Of a stretch of DNA of 64,000 nt, positions 49,544 through 58,330 are shown piece by piece. How positions within the stretch are numbered: the stretch's first letter is position 1; each line of letters opens with the position of its first letter. The translations under genes were made by a program, and so were the position numbers. The stretch covers positions 4,712,001 to 4,776,000 of the forward strand of contig NZ_JAANOV010000001.1 of the NCBI RefSeq assembly GCF_011758745.1, in the 5' to 3' direction. This DNA is from Amycolatopsis granulosa (GTDB lineage Bacteria; Actinomycetota; Actinomycetes; Mycobacteriales; Pseudonocardiaceae). A model generated the notes under the pieces. That model did no database searches, was not told the origin of the DNA, and worked only from the letters and a program-made list of their open reading frames with translations.

Positions 49544-50833
49544 GTGACCGTCACCGCCAAGGCCGCGCCAGGCGCCCGGAAAGCCGTGCTGAGCTGGGCG
49601 CTGTGGGACTGGGGAGCATCCGCGTTCAGCGCGGTGATCCTCACCTTCGTCTTCACCGTCTACCTCACCAAGGGTGTCGCCGCCGACACGGAGAGCGGGT
49701 CGCAGGCGCTGGGCGTGGCGACCACGATCGCCGGTGTCGTGGTCGCCGTGCTCGCCCCGGTCACCGGGCAGCGCGGCGATGCCGGCGGCCGGCGCAAGTT
49801 GTGGCTCGGCCTGCACAGCGCCATCGCGATCGCGTGCACCGCGGGGCTGTTCTTCATCCGCGACGAGCCGTCCTACCTGCTGGCCGGGCTGGTCCTGCTC
49901 GGTGTCGGCAGCGTGTTCTTCGAGTTCGCCGAGGTCAGCTACAACGCGATGCTGGTGCAGGTGGCCACGCCGAAGACGATGGGCCGGGTGTCCGGGTTCG
50001 GCTGGGGCATGGGCTACTTCGGCAGCGTCATCGCGCTGGCGATCGTGCTTTTCGCGTTCGTGCAGCCCGACGTCGGACTGTTCGGCGTGACGTCCGCCGG
50101 TGGCTTGAACATCCGCGTGGTGGCGCTGTTCGTGGCGGTGTGGTTCGCGGTGTTCGCGCTGCCGGTGCTGCTGTTCGTGCCGGAGAACCCGCCCGCCGCC
50201 CAGCGGGACCGGGGCAGCTTCTTCTCCGGCTACGCCGTGCTCGGCAAGCGGCTCGCGACGCTGTGGCGGACCGACCGGCGGACGCTGGGGTTCCTCGCGG
50301 CGAGCGCGGTCTACCGCGACGGGCTGGCCGCGATCTTCACCTTCGGCGGGGTCGTCGCGGCCGGCACGTTCGGGTTCAGCCAGACCGAGGTGGTGCTGTT
50401 CGCGATCGCGGCGAACGTGACCGCGGGCATCGGCGCGGTGAGCGGGGGCCGGCTCGACGACCGGGTCGGGCCGAAGGCGGTGATCGTGACGTCGCTGGCC
50501 GCACTGGTGGTCATCGGGCTCGCCCTCATCGCGCTGCCCGGCAAGGCGACCTTCTGGGTGTGCGGGCTGTGCCTGTCGGTCTTCCTCGGACCGGCGCAGG
50601 CGGCGAGCCGCACCTTCCTCGCGCGGATCGTCGAGCCGGAGCGCGAAGGCGAGGCGTTCGGCCTGTACGCGACGACCGGTCGCGCGGTCAGCTTCCTCGG
50701 GCCGCTGGCGTTCTCCGGGTTCATCGCCCTCTTCGGCAGCCAGCGCGCCGGCATGGCCGGGATCGTGCTGATCCTCGCCGCCGGGCTGGTCGCGATCCTG
50801 CCGGTGCGGGCGCCGGCCGGGCATGATGGATGA
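49544..50833 (+). CDS. MFS transporter, UMF1/Atg22-like
   Basis: A 429-residue protein with about 12 helices. The UMF1 signature is clear: LSWALWDWGASAFSAVILTFVF in helix 1, then ADTESGSQALG, and VFFEFAEVSYNAML in helix 4-5. This family includes yeast Atg22, an amino-acid exporter; bacterial substrates are unknown. GTG 49544 is probably leaderless (CAGAAT 7 bases upstream). The frame stays open upstream through the 21-bp repeats, but the family start lies here. Its stop overlaps the S4 gene start (ATGA). Confidence 0.88.
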   Translation: MTVTAKAAPGARKAVLSWALWDWGASAFSAVILTFVFTVYLTKGVAADTESGSQALGVATTIAGVVVAVLAPVTGQRGDAGGRRKLWLGLHSAIAIACTAGLFFIRDEPSYLLAGLVLLGVGSVFFEFAEVSYNAMLVQVATPKTMGRVSGFGWGMGYFGSVIALAIVLFAFVQPDVGLFGVTSAGGLNIRVVALFVAVWFAVFALPVLLFVPENPPAAQRDRGSFFSGYAVLGKRLATLWRTDRRTLGFLAASAVYRDGLAAIFTFGGVVAAGTFGFSQTEVVLFAIAANVTAGIGAVSGGRLDDRVGPKAVIVTSLAALVVIGLALIALPGKATFWVCGLCLSVFLGPAQAASRTFLARIVEPEREGEAFGLYATTGRAVSFLGPLAFSGFIALFGSQRAGMAGIVLILAAGLVAILPVRAPAGHDG

Positions 50834-51201
50834 CCATGGAGTCCACGCGCGTGGACCGCTGGCTGTGGGCGGTCCGCCTGACCAAGACCCGATCGGATGC
50901 CGCGGCTGCCTGCCGCGGCGGGCACGTGCGCGTCAACGACCGGCCCGCGAAGCCCGCGACGGGCGTGCACCCGGGCGACACCGTCCGGGCGCGCGTGCAC
51001 GACCGGACCCGGATCGTGGAGGTCGTCCGGGTGATCGAAAAGCGGGTCGGCGCCCCGGACGCGGCGACCTGCTACATCGACCGCACCCCCGCGCCGCCGC
51101 CGGAGGCGGCGATGCCGGTGGCCCGCCGCGACCGGGGAGCGGGGCGCCCCACCAAGCGGGATCGCCGCGTGCTGGACCGGTTGCGCGGTCAGGGCTGGTA
51201 G
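50830..51201 (+). CDS. S4-domain RNA-binding protein (Hsp15-like)
   Basis: A 123-residue basic protein with an N-terminal S4 domain (RVDRWLWAVRLTKTRSDAAAACRGGHVRVND) and an Arg-rich tail (PTKRDRRVLDRLRGQG). Hsp15-type proteins bind 50S subunits carrying stalled peptidyl-tRNA. It overlaps the preceding transporter gene by 4 bases. An in-frame ATG at 50836 is an alternative start. Confidence 0.9.
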   Translation: MTMESTRVDRWLWAVRLTKTRSDAAAACRGGHVRVNDRPAKPATGVHPGDTVRARVHDRTRIVEVVRVIEKRVGAPDAATCYIDRTPAPPPEAAMPVARRDRGAGRPTKRDRRVLDRLRGQGW

Positions 51202-51221
51202 CCGTCCCGACGGGGGCGAGC

Positions 51222-51620
51222 TCAGCCGTGGTCGGCTCGCCACTCGGCGACGATGTGCTCCACGTCGAACGGCGCCAGGTTCAGCGGCGGGCCGGACGGC
51301 GGCCGACGGATCGCCGCGACGATCCGCTCGTTGATGTCGGCGAGGATCCGCCGCACCTCGGCCTCGGAACCGGCCGCGGCGGCGGCCGCGCGGGCCTGCG
51401 CCGCGTCCTTGCGCAGGGCCAGCGACGGCGGCAGGTAGGTCACGTTCTCGCGCGCCAGCTTCTCGCGCAGCCACGCGTTCTCGTCGTGCGGTTTCCGCAG
51501 CCACGCCAGTGGTTTCCCCGCGCCGGGCAGGTTCTCGAACTCGCCGCGCTCGGCCGCCTCGCGGATCTGCTTCTCCACCCACGTCTCGAAGCTGACGTCC
51601 GGGGGTTTGCGCTCGGTCAC
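51222..51620 (-). CDS. DUF1992 (DnaJ homologue, J28-like) protein
   Basis: A 132-residue protein; the first half is the DUF1992 signature ETWVEKQIREAAERGEFENLPGAGKPL. The second half is a helical Ala-rich segment. Function is unknown; the family is linked by name only to DnaJC28. GTG 51620 has GGGAGGAGG 5 bases upstream, better than the upstream in-frame start at 51656. It converges with the S4 gene. Confidence 0.88.
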   Translation of the reverse strand: MTERKPPDVSFETWVEKQIREAAERGEFENLPGAGKPLAWLRKPHDENAWLREKLARENVTYLPPSLALRKDAAQARAAAAAAGSEAEVRRILADINERIVAAIRRPPSGPPLNLAPFDVEHIVAEWRADHG

Positions 51621-51679
51621 GACTGCCTCCTCCCGTCTGTGATACCGGTCTACCACCGGGCACCGCCCGCACTCCCTGT

Positions 51680-51695
51680 ATTACCGTGCGGTAAT
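51680..51695. promoter_or_regulatory. Inverted repeat upstream of the TesB gene
   Basis: ATTACCG, TG, CGGTAAT: a perfect 7-2-7 repeat 11 bases before the thioesterase start, in the gap between it and the divergent DUF1992 gene. It looks like a TetR-type operator; no regulator gene is adjacent. Confidence 0.55.
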
Positions 51696-51706
51696 GCACG
51701 CCGTGA

Positions 51707-52498
51707 GTGAGACAAGCGGTGGCCGAGCCCACCCTCGCCGACCTGCTCGATCTCGAGGAGATCGACCGCGACCTCTACCGTGCCACGCGCGTCTTCGACG
51801 ATCCGCTGCCGCTCTACGGCGGCCAGGTGGCCGCCCAGGCCCTCGCCGCGGCCGGCCGCACCGTGGAGCCGGAGCGGCTGCCGCACTCGCTGCACGGGTA
51901 CTTCCTGCGTCCGGGCGATGCGACCCGGCCGACGATCTTCCACGTCGACCGCGACCGCGACGGCGGCTCCTATTCCGCCCGCCGGGTCGTCGCCGTGCAG
52001 AACGGCGAGGTCATCTTCAACATGTCGGCGTCCTTCCACCGCCCCGAGGACGGTGTGGACCGCGAGGCGCACCCGGAACGCCCCGAGGGCGACCCGGAGC
52101 AGCTGACCAGCGGCGGCATGCCGCGGCTGTTCTCGATGCGCGGCGCCCTCCCGCCGCAGCCGTACCCGGACGGCCAGTGGCCGACCCGGTTCTGGGCGCG
52201 GTGCGAGCTCGACCTGCCCGACGACCCGCTGCTGCACGCCTGCGTCCTGACCTACCTGTCGGACATCTCCTCGGGCGTGGCCGCGTTCGGGGACGAGACG
52301 GCGTCCGCGTCGTCCAGCCTGGACCACGCCGTGTGGTTCCACCGTCCGGGGCGCCTGGACGAATGGGTGCACATGGACCTGGTGCCGCAGAGCGTCGCGG
52401 GCGGCCGGGGCTGGTACACCGGCACCGTGCGCACCCGCGACGGGGTGCTGCTCGCGAGCCTCGCCCAGGAGTGCCTGTTCCGGAACCGCAGGCGGTGA
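51707..52498 (+). CDS. Acyl-CoA thioesterase II (TesB-like)
   Basis: A 263-residue double hot-dog thioesterase. N-terminal domain: PLPLYGGQVAAQALAAA and SLHGYFLRPGD; C-terminal domain: SLDHAVWFHRPGRLDEWVHMDLVPQSVAGGRGWYTG, which carries the Asp-Ser-Gln catalytic set. It hydrolyses medium- and long-chain acyl-CoA. GTG 51707 and GTG 51719 are both possible. A perfect inverted repeat just upstream suggests regulation by a TetR-type acyl-CoA sensor encoded elsewhere. Confidence 0.92.
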   Translation: MRQAVAEPTLADLLDLEEIDRDLYRATRVFDDPLPLYGGQVAAQALAAAGRTVEPERLPHSLHGYFLRPGDATRPTIFHVDRDRDGGSYSARRVVAVQNGEVIFNMSASFHRPEDGVDREAHPERPEGDPEQLTSGGMPRLFSMRGALPPQPYPDGQWPTRFWARCELDLPDDPLLHACVLTYLSDISSGVAAFGDETASASSSLDHAVWFHRPGRLDEWVHMDLVPQSVAGGRGWYTGTVRTRDGVLLASLAQECLFRNRRR

Positions 52499-52508
52499 CG
52501 TCCGCCCG

Positions 52509-53507
52509 GTGAAGGTCGATTTCGCGGTGCCGTTCGAGAGCCCGGCCGACACCCGGGAGCTGATGCGGCGCGCGGAGCGCGACGGCTTCGACGGGGTGTG
52601 GACGACCGAGGTCAAGCGCGACCCGTTCGTCCCGCTCGCCCTCGGTGCCACGGCGACGTCGCGGATCGAGCTCGGCACGGCGATCGCGGTGGCCTTCGCC
52701 CGCAGCCCGATGACGGTCGCGGCGACGGCGAACGACCTGCAGGAACTGTCCGGTGGCCGGCTGCTGCTCGGCCTGGGCACGCAGATCAAGGCGCACGTCA
52801 CGCACCGGTTCTCGATGCCGTGGTCACGCCCGGCCGCCCGCATGCGCGAGTTCGTGCTGGCGTTGCGCGCGATCTGGGACGCCTGGCAGCACGGCACCCG
52901 GCTGAACTTCCGCGGCGAGTTCTACACGCACACGGTGATGACACCGATGTTCACGCCGGCGCCGCACCCGTTCGGGCCGCCGAAGGTGCTGCTGGCCGGG
53001 GTGGGCGCGGGTATGACGCGGGTGGCCGGGGAGGTGGCGGACGGCTTCCTGTGCCACGGCTTCACGACGGAGCGTTACCTGCGTTCGGTGACCGTGCCGG
53101 CGTTGCGGTCCGGGCGCGGGTCGCTGGACGGGTTCGAGCTGGTGGGCTCGCCGATGGTGGTGACGGGCCGCTCCGCGGCGGACATCGCGGACGCGGTGGC
53201 CGCGGCGCGCCGGCAGATCGCGTTCTACGGCTCGACACCGGCGTACCGGGGTGTGCTGGAGTTGCACGACCGGGCGAGCCTGGGGGAGGAGCTGCACGCG
53301 CTCTCCCGGCGGGGCGAGTGGGACCGGATGGCCGCCCTCGTCGACGACGAGCTGCTGCACGCCATCGCGGTGGTGGGACCGCCGGCCCGGGCGGCGGAAG
53401 AACTGCGCCGCCGCTACGCGGACGTCTTCACCCGCGCGACCCTGTACACGCCCTACCCAGCCGATCCCGCGCTGGTGGCGGAGGTGGCGGCGGCGGTGCG
53501 CGGATAG
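52509..53507 (+). CDS. LLM-class F420-dependent oxidoreductase
   Basis: A luciferase-like TIM-barrel oxidoreductase of 332 residues of the TIGR03617 type. FDGVWTTEVKRDPFVPLALGA, GGRLLLGLGTQIKAHVTHRF and GPPKVLLAGVG are its landmarks. F420 is the probable cofactor, substrate unknown. The GTG start is 10 bases after the TesB stop, so the two are co-transcribed, hinting at acyl-CoA or lipid chemistry. It is distinct from the enzyme at 33918. Confidence 0.88.
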   Translation: MKVDFAVPFESPADTRELMRRAERDGFDGVWTTEVKRDPFVPLALGATATSRIELGTAIAVAFARSPMTVAATANDLQELSGGRLLLGLGTQIKAHVTHRFSMPWSRPAARMREFVLALRAIWDAWQHGTRLNFRGEFYTHTVMTPMFTPAPHPFGPPKVLLAGVGAGMTRVAGEVADGFLCHGFTTERYLRSVTVPALRSGRGSLDGFELVGSPMVVTGRSAADIADAVAAARRQIAFYGSTPAYRGVLELHDRASLGEELHALSRRGEWDRMAALVDDELLHAIAVVGPPARAAEELRRRYADVFTRATLYTPYPADPALVAEVAAAVRG

Positions 53508-53544
53508 CTGCCGCGGCGCCGCCTGCGGGGTGACGGGAGTCGCT

Positions 53545-53718
53545 TCAGGAGGGCGAGAAGTGGTCGTCGTCCTCCTGGTGGGGCGGGTGCTCGGTGGGGG
53601 CGCCCTCGCTCTCGGCCTGCTCGTAGGGCCTGGTGAGGTTCACCTTGCGGGCGGCTTCCTTCGCCTCGGCGAGCGCCTTCCTCGATTCGGCCAGCTCATC
53701 GTGCTCGTGGTCCGGCAC
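53545..53718 (-). CDS. 57-residue acidic, His-rich protein
   Basis: This gene is too short for usual cutoffs but is well supported: GTG start with GGGAGG six bases upstream and third positions nearly all G or C over 57 codons. The protein has an amphipathic helix (ELAESRKALAEAKEAARKV), a linker, then an acidic His-containing tail (HPPHQEDDDHFSPS). The family is not recognised. A GTTT and TGGTAG pair upstream on the minus strand gives a poor match to the SigB consensus. Confidence 0.7.
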   Translation of the reverse strand: MPDHEHDELAESRKALAEAKEAARKVNLTRPYEQAESEGAPTEHPPHQEDDDHFSPS

Positions 53719-53826
53719 GGTCGCCTCCCTTCGCTGCGGTCCGGCCCTCGGCTACCACTTCCGCCCGCCGGCAAACCCGCGGTGTCCGGTGTGGCCGATC
53801 CGGATGCGCCGCGCACCGGACGGGGT

Positions 53827-54159
53827 TCAACCGCGCGGGGCGTACATGATGACCGCGACACCCGCGAGGCAGACGAGCGCGCCGATCACGTCGAAGCGGT
53901 CCGGCCGGTACCCGTCGGCGACCACGCCCCAGACCAGCGACCCGGCGACGAACACACCCCCGTAGGCGGCGAGGATGCGGCCGAAGTTCGCGTCCGGTTG
54001 CAGGGTGGCGACGAAGCCGTACAACCCGAGCGCGACGACTCCGGCTCCGATCCACAGCCAGCCCCGGTGCTCCCGGACTCCTTGCCAGACCAGCCAGGCG
54101 CCGCCGATCTCGGCGAGCGCCGCCAGCACGAACAACGCGATCGAGCGCAGAACCAGCAC
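53827..54159 (-). CDS. YnfA (UPF0060) family membrane protein
   Basis: A 110-residue protein with four helices: [19 protein letters not shown], then [18 protein letters not shown], then [19 protein letters not shown], and [16 protein letters not shown]. These are the exact UPF0060 segments. The family is related to small multidrug transporters. GTG 54159 has TTAGGGT about seven bases upstream and no ribosome site, so it is probably leaderless. Confidence 0.93.
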   Translation of the reverse strand: MLVLRSIALFVLAALAEIGGAWLVWQGVREHRGWLWIGAGVVALGLYGFVATLQPDANFGRILAAYGGVFVAGSLVWGVVADGYRPDRFDVIGALVCLAGVAVIMYAPRG

Positions 54160-54262
54160 GCCCGACCCTAACCGTGGCGATCGACGGAACGGCCACCCGG
54201 CCGGATGCCGCGACCACGCTGCCGGCACGGTGCGTTCGCCCGCCCCCGCCGGCGTGGCCGGG

Positions 54263-55996
54263 CTACGGGCGGGGGATGTTGCGCAGGTTGCTGCGGGCCA
54301 GCTCGACCATCTTGCCCACGCCTCCGTTCAGCACCGTCTTGCTCGCGGCCAGGGCGAAGCCCCGCAGCATCTCGCTCGTGATCTTCGGTGGGATCGACAT
54401 CGCGTTCGGGTCGGTGGTCAGCTCGACCAGCGCGGGGCCCGGGTGCTCGAACGCCTTGCTCAGGGCCGAGCGCACCTCACCCGGGTGGTCGACCCGGGTC
54501 GACCAGATGCCGCACGCGGCGGCGATCGCGCTGAAATCGACCGGCGTGTGGTCGGTGCCGAAGGAGGGCAGGCCGTCCACGAGCATCTCCAGCTTCACCA
54601 TGCCCAGCGACGCGTTGTTGAACAGCACCACCTTCACCGGCACGTCGTACAACGACAGCGTCAGCAGGTCGCCCATCAGCATCGCCAGCCCGCCGTCGCC
54701 GGAGATGGACACCACCTGCCGGCCCGGGGAGGACAGCGCGGCGCCGATCGCGTGCGGCAGGGCGTTGGCCATGCTGCCGTGCCGGAACGACCCGATCACC
54801 CGGCGCCGGCCGTTCGGCGTCAGGTACCGTGCCGCCCACACGTTGCCCATTCCGGTGTCCACTGTGAACACCGCGTCGTCGGCCGCGACCTCGTCCAGGA
54901 CCGCCGCCGCGTACTCCGGGTGGATCGGGGTGCGGTGCTCGATGTCGCGCGTGTAGGCGTCGACCACCTTCTCCAGGCTCCGCGCGTGCTCGCGCAGCAT
55001 GCGGTCCAGATAGGACCGGTCGGTGCGCTGCCGCAGCCGGGGGAGCACCGCGGCCAGCGTCTCCTTCACCGACCCGTGCACCGCCAGGTCCAGCGGCGTC
55101 CGGCGGCCCAGGTGCGCCGGGTTGGTGTCGATCTGCACGGTGTGCGCCTGGGGCAGGAACCCGTCGTAGGGGAAGTCCGTGCCCAGCAGCACCACCCGGT
55201 CCGCCTCGTGCATCGCCTCGTAGCACGCGCCGTACCCGAGCAGCCCGCTCATGCCGACGTCATAGGGGTTGTCGAACTGGATCCACTCCTTGCCGCCCAG
55301 CGAGTGACCCACCGGTGCGAGCAGGCGGCCGGCCAGCGCCATCACCTCGTCGTGCGCATCCCGGCACCCGGCCCCGGCGAACAGCATCACCTTCCCGCTG
55401 CTGTCGAGGGCCTCGGCCAGCTCGTCGATCACCGCGTCGCGGGGCACCACCGGCGACGGTTCCACCAGGTGCACCGTCTCGTCCGCCGTGCCGAGGGCCC
55501 GCCGCTCCGCCACGTCGCCCGGGATGCTCAGCACCGAGACCCCGCCCTTGCCGACGGCCGTCTGCATCGCGATCCGCAGCAGCCGCGGCATCTGCTCGGC
55601 CTGCGACACCAGCTCGCTGAAGTGGCTGCACTCGGCGAACAACTGCTCCGGATGCGTCTCCTGGAAGAACCCGGTGCCGATCTGCCCGGACGGGATGTGG
55701 GAGGCGATCGCGAGCACCGGCGCGCCGCTGCGGTGCGCGTCGTAGAGGCCGTTGATCAGGTGCAGGTTCCCGGGGCCGCAACTGCCCGCGCACACGGTGA
55801 GCCGCCCGGTGATCTGCGCCTCCGCGGCCGCGGCGAACGCCGCCGTCTCTTCGTGCCGCACGTGCACCCAGTCGATTCCCGGGGTGCGCCGCACCGCGTC
55901 GACGATCGGGTTCAGACTGTCCCCGACGATCCCGTAGATGCGGCGAACCCCGCACTCCCGCAGGATCCGCACCATCTGCTCGGCCACTGTCGCCAT
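54263..55996 (-). CDS. poxB: Pyruvate dehydrogenase (quinone), PoxB-like
   Basis: A 577-residue thiamine diphosphate enzyme that decarboxylates pyruvate to acetate and passes electrons via FAD to quinone. The N-terminal PYR domain has the catalytic Glu in [15 protein letters not shown]; the middle FAD domain has FAGAGCRDA; the PP domain has the TPP motif starting [13 protein letters not shown] and ending LFNN. Length is close to the E. coli enzyme (572). GGTGGGG precedes the ATG. The 5' region carries the palindrome at 56017. Confidence 0.92.
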   Translation of the reverse strand: MATVAEQMVRILRECGVRRIYGIVGDSLNPIVDAVRRTPGIDWVHVRHEETAAFAAAAEAQITGRLTVCAGSCGPGNLHLINGLYDAHRSGAPVLAIASHIPSGQIGTGFFQETHPEQLFAECSHFSELVSQAEQMPRLLRIAMQTAVGKGGVSVLSIPGDVAERRALGTADETVHLVEPSPVVPRDAVIDELAEALDSSGKVMLFAGAGCRDAHDEVMALAGRLLAPVGHSLGGKEWIQFDNPYDVGMSGLLGYGACYEAMHEADRVVLLGTDFPYDGFLPQAHTVQIDTNPAHLGRRTPLDLAVHGSVKETLAAVLPRLRQRTDRSYLDRMLREHARSLEKVVDAYTRDIEHRTPIHPEYAAAVLDEVAADDAVFTVDTGMGNVWAARYLTPNGRRRVIGSFRHGSMANALPHAIGAALSSPGRQVVSISGDGGLAMLMGDLLTLSLYDVPVKVVLFNNASLGMVKLEMLVDGLPSFGTDHTPVDFSAIAAACGIWSTRVDHPGEVRSALSKAFEHPGPALVELTTDPNAMSIPPKITSEMLRGFALAASKTVLNGGVGKMVELARSNLRNIPRP

Positions 55997-56016
55997 CGCC
56001 CCACCTTTCCGTGTCT

Positions 56017-56031
56017 GGGACCCAGGGTCCC
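56017..56031. promoter_or_regulatory. Perfect palindrome in the poxB leader
   Basis: GGGACCC, A, GGGTCCC, 20 bases upstream of the poxB start. It could be an operator or a small hairpin in the 5' untranslated region. No matching copy was seen elsewhere. Confidence 0.35.
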
Positions 56032-56122
56032 CTCGCCGGAGCGCGGCCGTCCAGCCGACTTCACTCGTTGTGGGCAGAATCGAACAATGCGATCGCCCAC
56101 ATCCGGGTGAGCGAGGCGGAAT

Positions 56123-56815
56123 TCAGGCGCGGGCACACGGTTCGAGGCGGCCACGGACCTCGTCGAAGTGGTGGCGCACCGCGTCCCCGATGGCGTCCGG
56201 ATCGCCCGCGGCGATGGCGTCCACCACCAGCTGGTGCTTGGCGACCAGGGCGTCCGACGGCGTGCGCGGCGCGCCGATGAGCACCTCCGTCTGCCGGTAG
56301 ACGCTCCAGAACAGGCGGATCAGCTCGGCGGCCAGCTCGTTGCCCGCCGCGGTGCAGATCAGCTCGTGGAACTCGCCGTCCGCGGCCGCCGAGGTGGCCG
56401 GATCGGCCATCCGCCGCACCCGCTCGGCGAGCTGGTCGAGCAGTGCCTCGTCCCGCTGCCGGGCGAGCTTGCGGGTCAGTTCGGTCTCCAGGATCTGCCG
56501 GACCTCCAGCAGGTCGCGCAGCCCCCGCAGGTCGTCGCGCGAGCGTGCGCGGGTGCGGAACAGCAGGGACGGGCTGAGGGCCGTCATGCTGGCGGCACCG
56601 ACGAAGGTGCCGTAGCCGTGCCGGATCTCCACGATGCCCAGGGCCTGCAACGTGCGCAGCGCCTCCCGGACCGAGTTGCGCGCCGCGCCGAACTCCGCCA
56701 TCAGCCTCGGCTCCGGCGGCAGGGGATCGCCCGGACCGAGCTGCCGCCGGTCGATGAGCTCGACGATCGAGTCGGCCAGTTCCTGGCTGCGCAGTGTCCG
56801 CACTCTTGCCACCAT
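56123..56815 (-). CDS. GntR-family transcriptional regulator, FadR subfamily
   Basis: The 230-residue paralogue of the regulator at 256. The HTH shows ARNSVREALRTLQALGIVEIRHGYGTFVG, the FCD domain GEFHELI, KHQLVVDAI and HHFDEVRGR. Both proteins share the linker LLFRTR after the wing. ATG 56815 lies in a region with several possible starts. It is divergent from an MFS transporter, with a shared operator-like 18-mer at 56848, and probably represses it. poxB lies downstream on the same strand. Confidence 0.92.
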   Translation of the reverse strand: MVARVRTLRSQELADSIVELIDRRQLGPGDPLPPEPRLMAEFGAARNSVREALRTLQALGIVEIRHGYGTFVGAASMTALSPSLLFRTRARSRDDLRGLRDLLEVRQILETELTRKLARQRDEALLDQLAERVRRMADPATSAAADGEFHELICTAAGNELAAELIRLFWSVYRQTEVLIGAPRTPSDALVAKHQLVVDAIAAGDPDAIGDAVRHHFDEVRGRLEPCARA

Positions 56816-56847
56816 CCGAGGTCGTCGGCTACCGTCCCGGGCATCAT

Positions 56848-56865
56848 ACGACGTCCAACGTCCCA
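56848..56865. promoter_or_regulatory. FadR-type operator candidate between fadR2 and the MFS gene
   Basis: On the minus strand TGGGACGTTGGACGTCGT. It matches the 18-mer at 143-160 in 15 of 18 positions, in the same position relative to a FadR-type gene. A further half-site TAGGACG lies at about 56888, next to the MFS start. Confidence 0.6.
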
Positions 56866-56895
56866 CAACCAGTCCTCGACGTAGAGGTAGGACGC

Positions 56896-58293
56896 ATGAC
56901 CTCCCCGATCCCGTGGTACCGCCGGCTGGGGCCCGGACAGTGGAAGGCGTTCGGCGCAGCGTGGCTCGGCTACCTGCTCGACGGCTTCGACTTCGTGATC
57001 ATCACCCTGGTGCTCACCGAGCTGCGCGACGAGTTCCACCTGTCCCTGGCCACCGCCGCCACGCTGGTGTCCGCCGCGTTCGTGTCGCGCTGGCTGGGCG
57101 GGCTTGCGCTCGGCGCGTTCGGCGACCGCTTCGGCCGCCGCCCGGCGATGATCGCCTCCATCGTCCTGTACGCCGCCGGCACCGCGCTGTGCGGTTTCGC
57201 CTGGAGCTACTGGTCGCTGTTCGTCTTCCGCGCGATCGTCGGGCTCGGCATGGCCGGGGAGTACGGCGCCAGCAGCACCTACGTGATGGAGAGCTGGCCG
57301 AGGGGCCTGCGCAACCGTGCCACCGGTTTCCTGCTGTCGGCCTACCCGATCGGGTCCGTCCTGGCCGCTCGCGCGTACGACCTGATCGTGCCGCACCTGG
57401 GCTGGCGGTGGCTGTTCTGGATCGGGATCGTGCCGGTCTTCGTGGCGCTGTGGCTGCGCCGGGCGCTGCCCGAGGCCGGGGACTGGACGGCGGAGGTCGG
57501 CTCCGGCAACGTGCGGTCGACGAGCGCGACCGCGCTGCTCGACCGGCGCTGGGCGGCGGTCAACGTGGTCGTCACGCTGGTGCTCGCGACCAGCCTCGTG
57601 CTGATCTTCTCCGGCCACGCCGGCGGGCTCTACCCGCTGTGCATCGCCCTGTGCGTGATCGGGTTCGCCGTGTTCGCCGTGCAGATCAGCGGCCGGGCGT
57701 GGCCGATGGCGGTCGGGCTGATGCTGACCGTGTTCTGCGCGTTCCTCTACTCGTGGCCGATCCAGTCGCTGCTGCCGACCTACCTGAAGACCGTGCTGCA
57801 CTACAACGCCGGTCAGGTCGCGAACGCGCTGACCTGGGCCGGGCTCGGCTACGCGGCCGGGTCGTGCCTGGCCGGAGTCGTCGGTGACCGGTTCGGCACG
57901 CGGGCCACCTACGTCGGCGGGCTGCTGCTATCGCTGGTGTTCGTGTTCCCCGCGTTCGCGCTCGGGTCCGGCAGCATCGTGCTGGTGTGGCTGCTGCTGT
58001 TCGTGTTGCAGGGCACCAGTTCCGGAATCTCGGGGTTGCTGCCGAAGTACATCGGCGACCACTTCCCGACCCGGACGCGGGCGGCGAGCCTCGGGTTCAC
58101 CTACAACGTCGGTGCCCTCGGCGGCGCGGTCGCCCCGCTGCTCGGGGCGCAGGTGGCCGGGCACATCGGGCTCGGTCCGGCGCTGGGCTGGCTCGCGGCC
58201 GGCCTGACGCTGCTCACCGCGCTGCTGGTCGGGTTCGACGTGCCGGCGCGGCTGGGCAGGCTCGGGAACCGGGAGTCGGCGCCGGTCGGCTGA
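56896..58293 (+). CDS. MFS transporter, sialate/aromatic-acid:H+ symporter-like
   Basis: A 465-residue transporter with about 12-14 helices. The N-terminus PGQWKAFGAAWLGYLLDGFDFVII has the conserved Asp-Gly-Phe-Asp of the SHS/AAHS families, loop 2-3 GAFGDRFGRRPA, and GLGMAGEYGASSTYVMESWP in helix 4-5. It probably imports an organic acid. GAGG lies upstream of ATG 56896. It is divergent from the FadR-type regulator and shares its operator region. Confidence 0.9.
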   Translation: MTSPIPWYRRLGPGQWKAFGAAWLGYLLDGFDFVIITLVLTELRDEFHLSLATAATLVSAAFVSRWLGGLALGAFGDRFGRRPAMIASIVLYAAGTALCGFAWSYWSLFVFRAIVGLGMAGEYGASSTYVMESWPRGLRNRATGFLLSAYPIGSVLAARAYDLIVPHLGWRWLFWIGIVPVFVALWLRRALPEAGDWTAEVGSGNVRSTSATALLDRRWAAVNVVVTLVLATSLVLIFSGHAGGLYPLCIALCVIGFAVFAVQISGRAWPMAVGLMLTVFCAFLYSWPIQSLLPTYLKTVLHYNAGQVANALTWAGLGYAAGSCLAGVVGDRFGTRATYVGGLLLSLVFVFPAFALGSGSIVLVWLLLFVLQGTSSGISGLLPKYIGDHFPTRTRAASLGFTYNVGALGGAVAPLLGAQVAGHIGLGPALGWLAAGLTLLTALLVGFDVPARLGRLGNRESAPVG

Positions 58294-58330
58294 ACCGCGC
58301 GCCGCGGGCGTGGCGACGAACCCGGCCACC

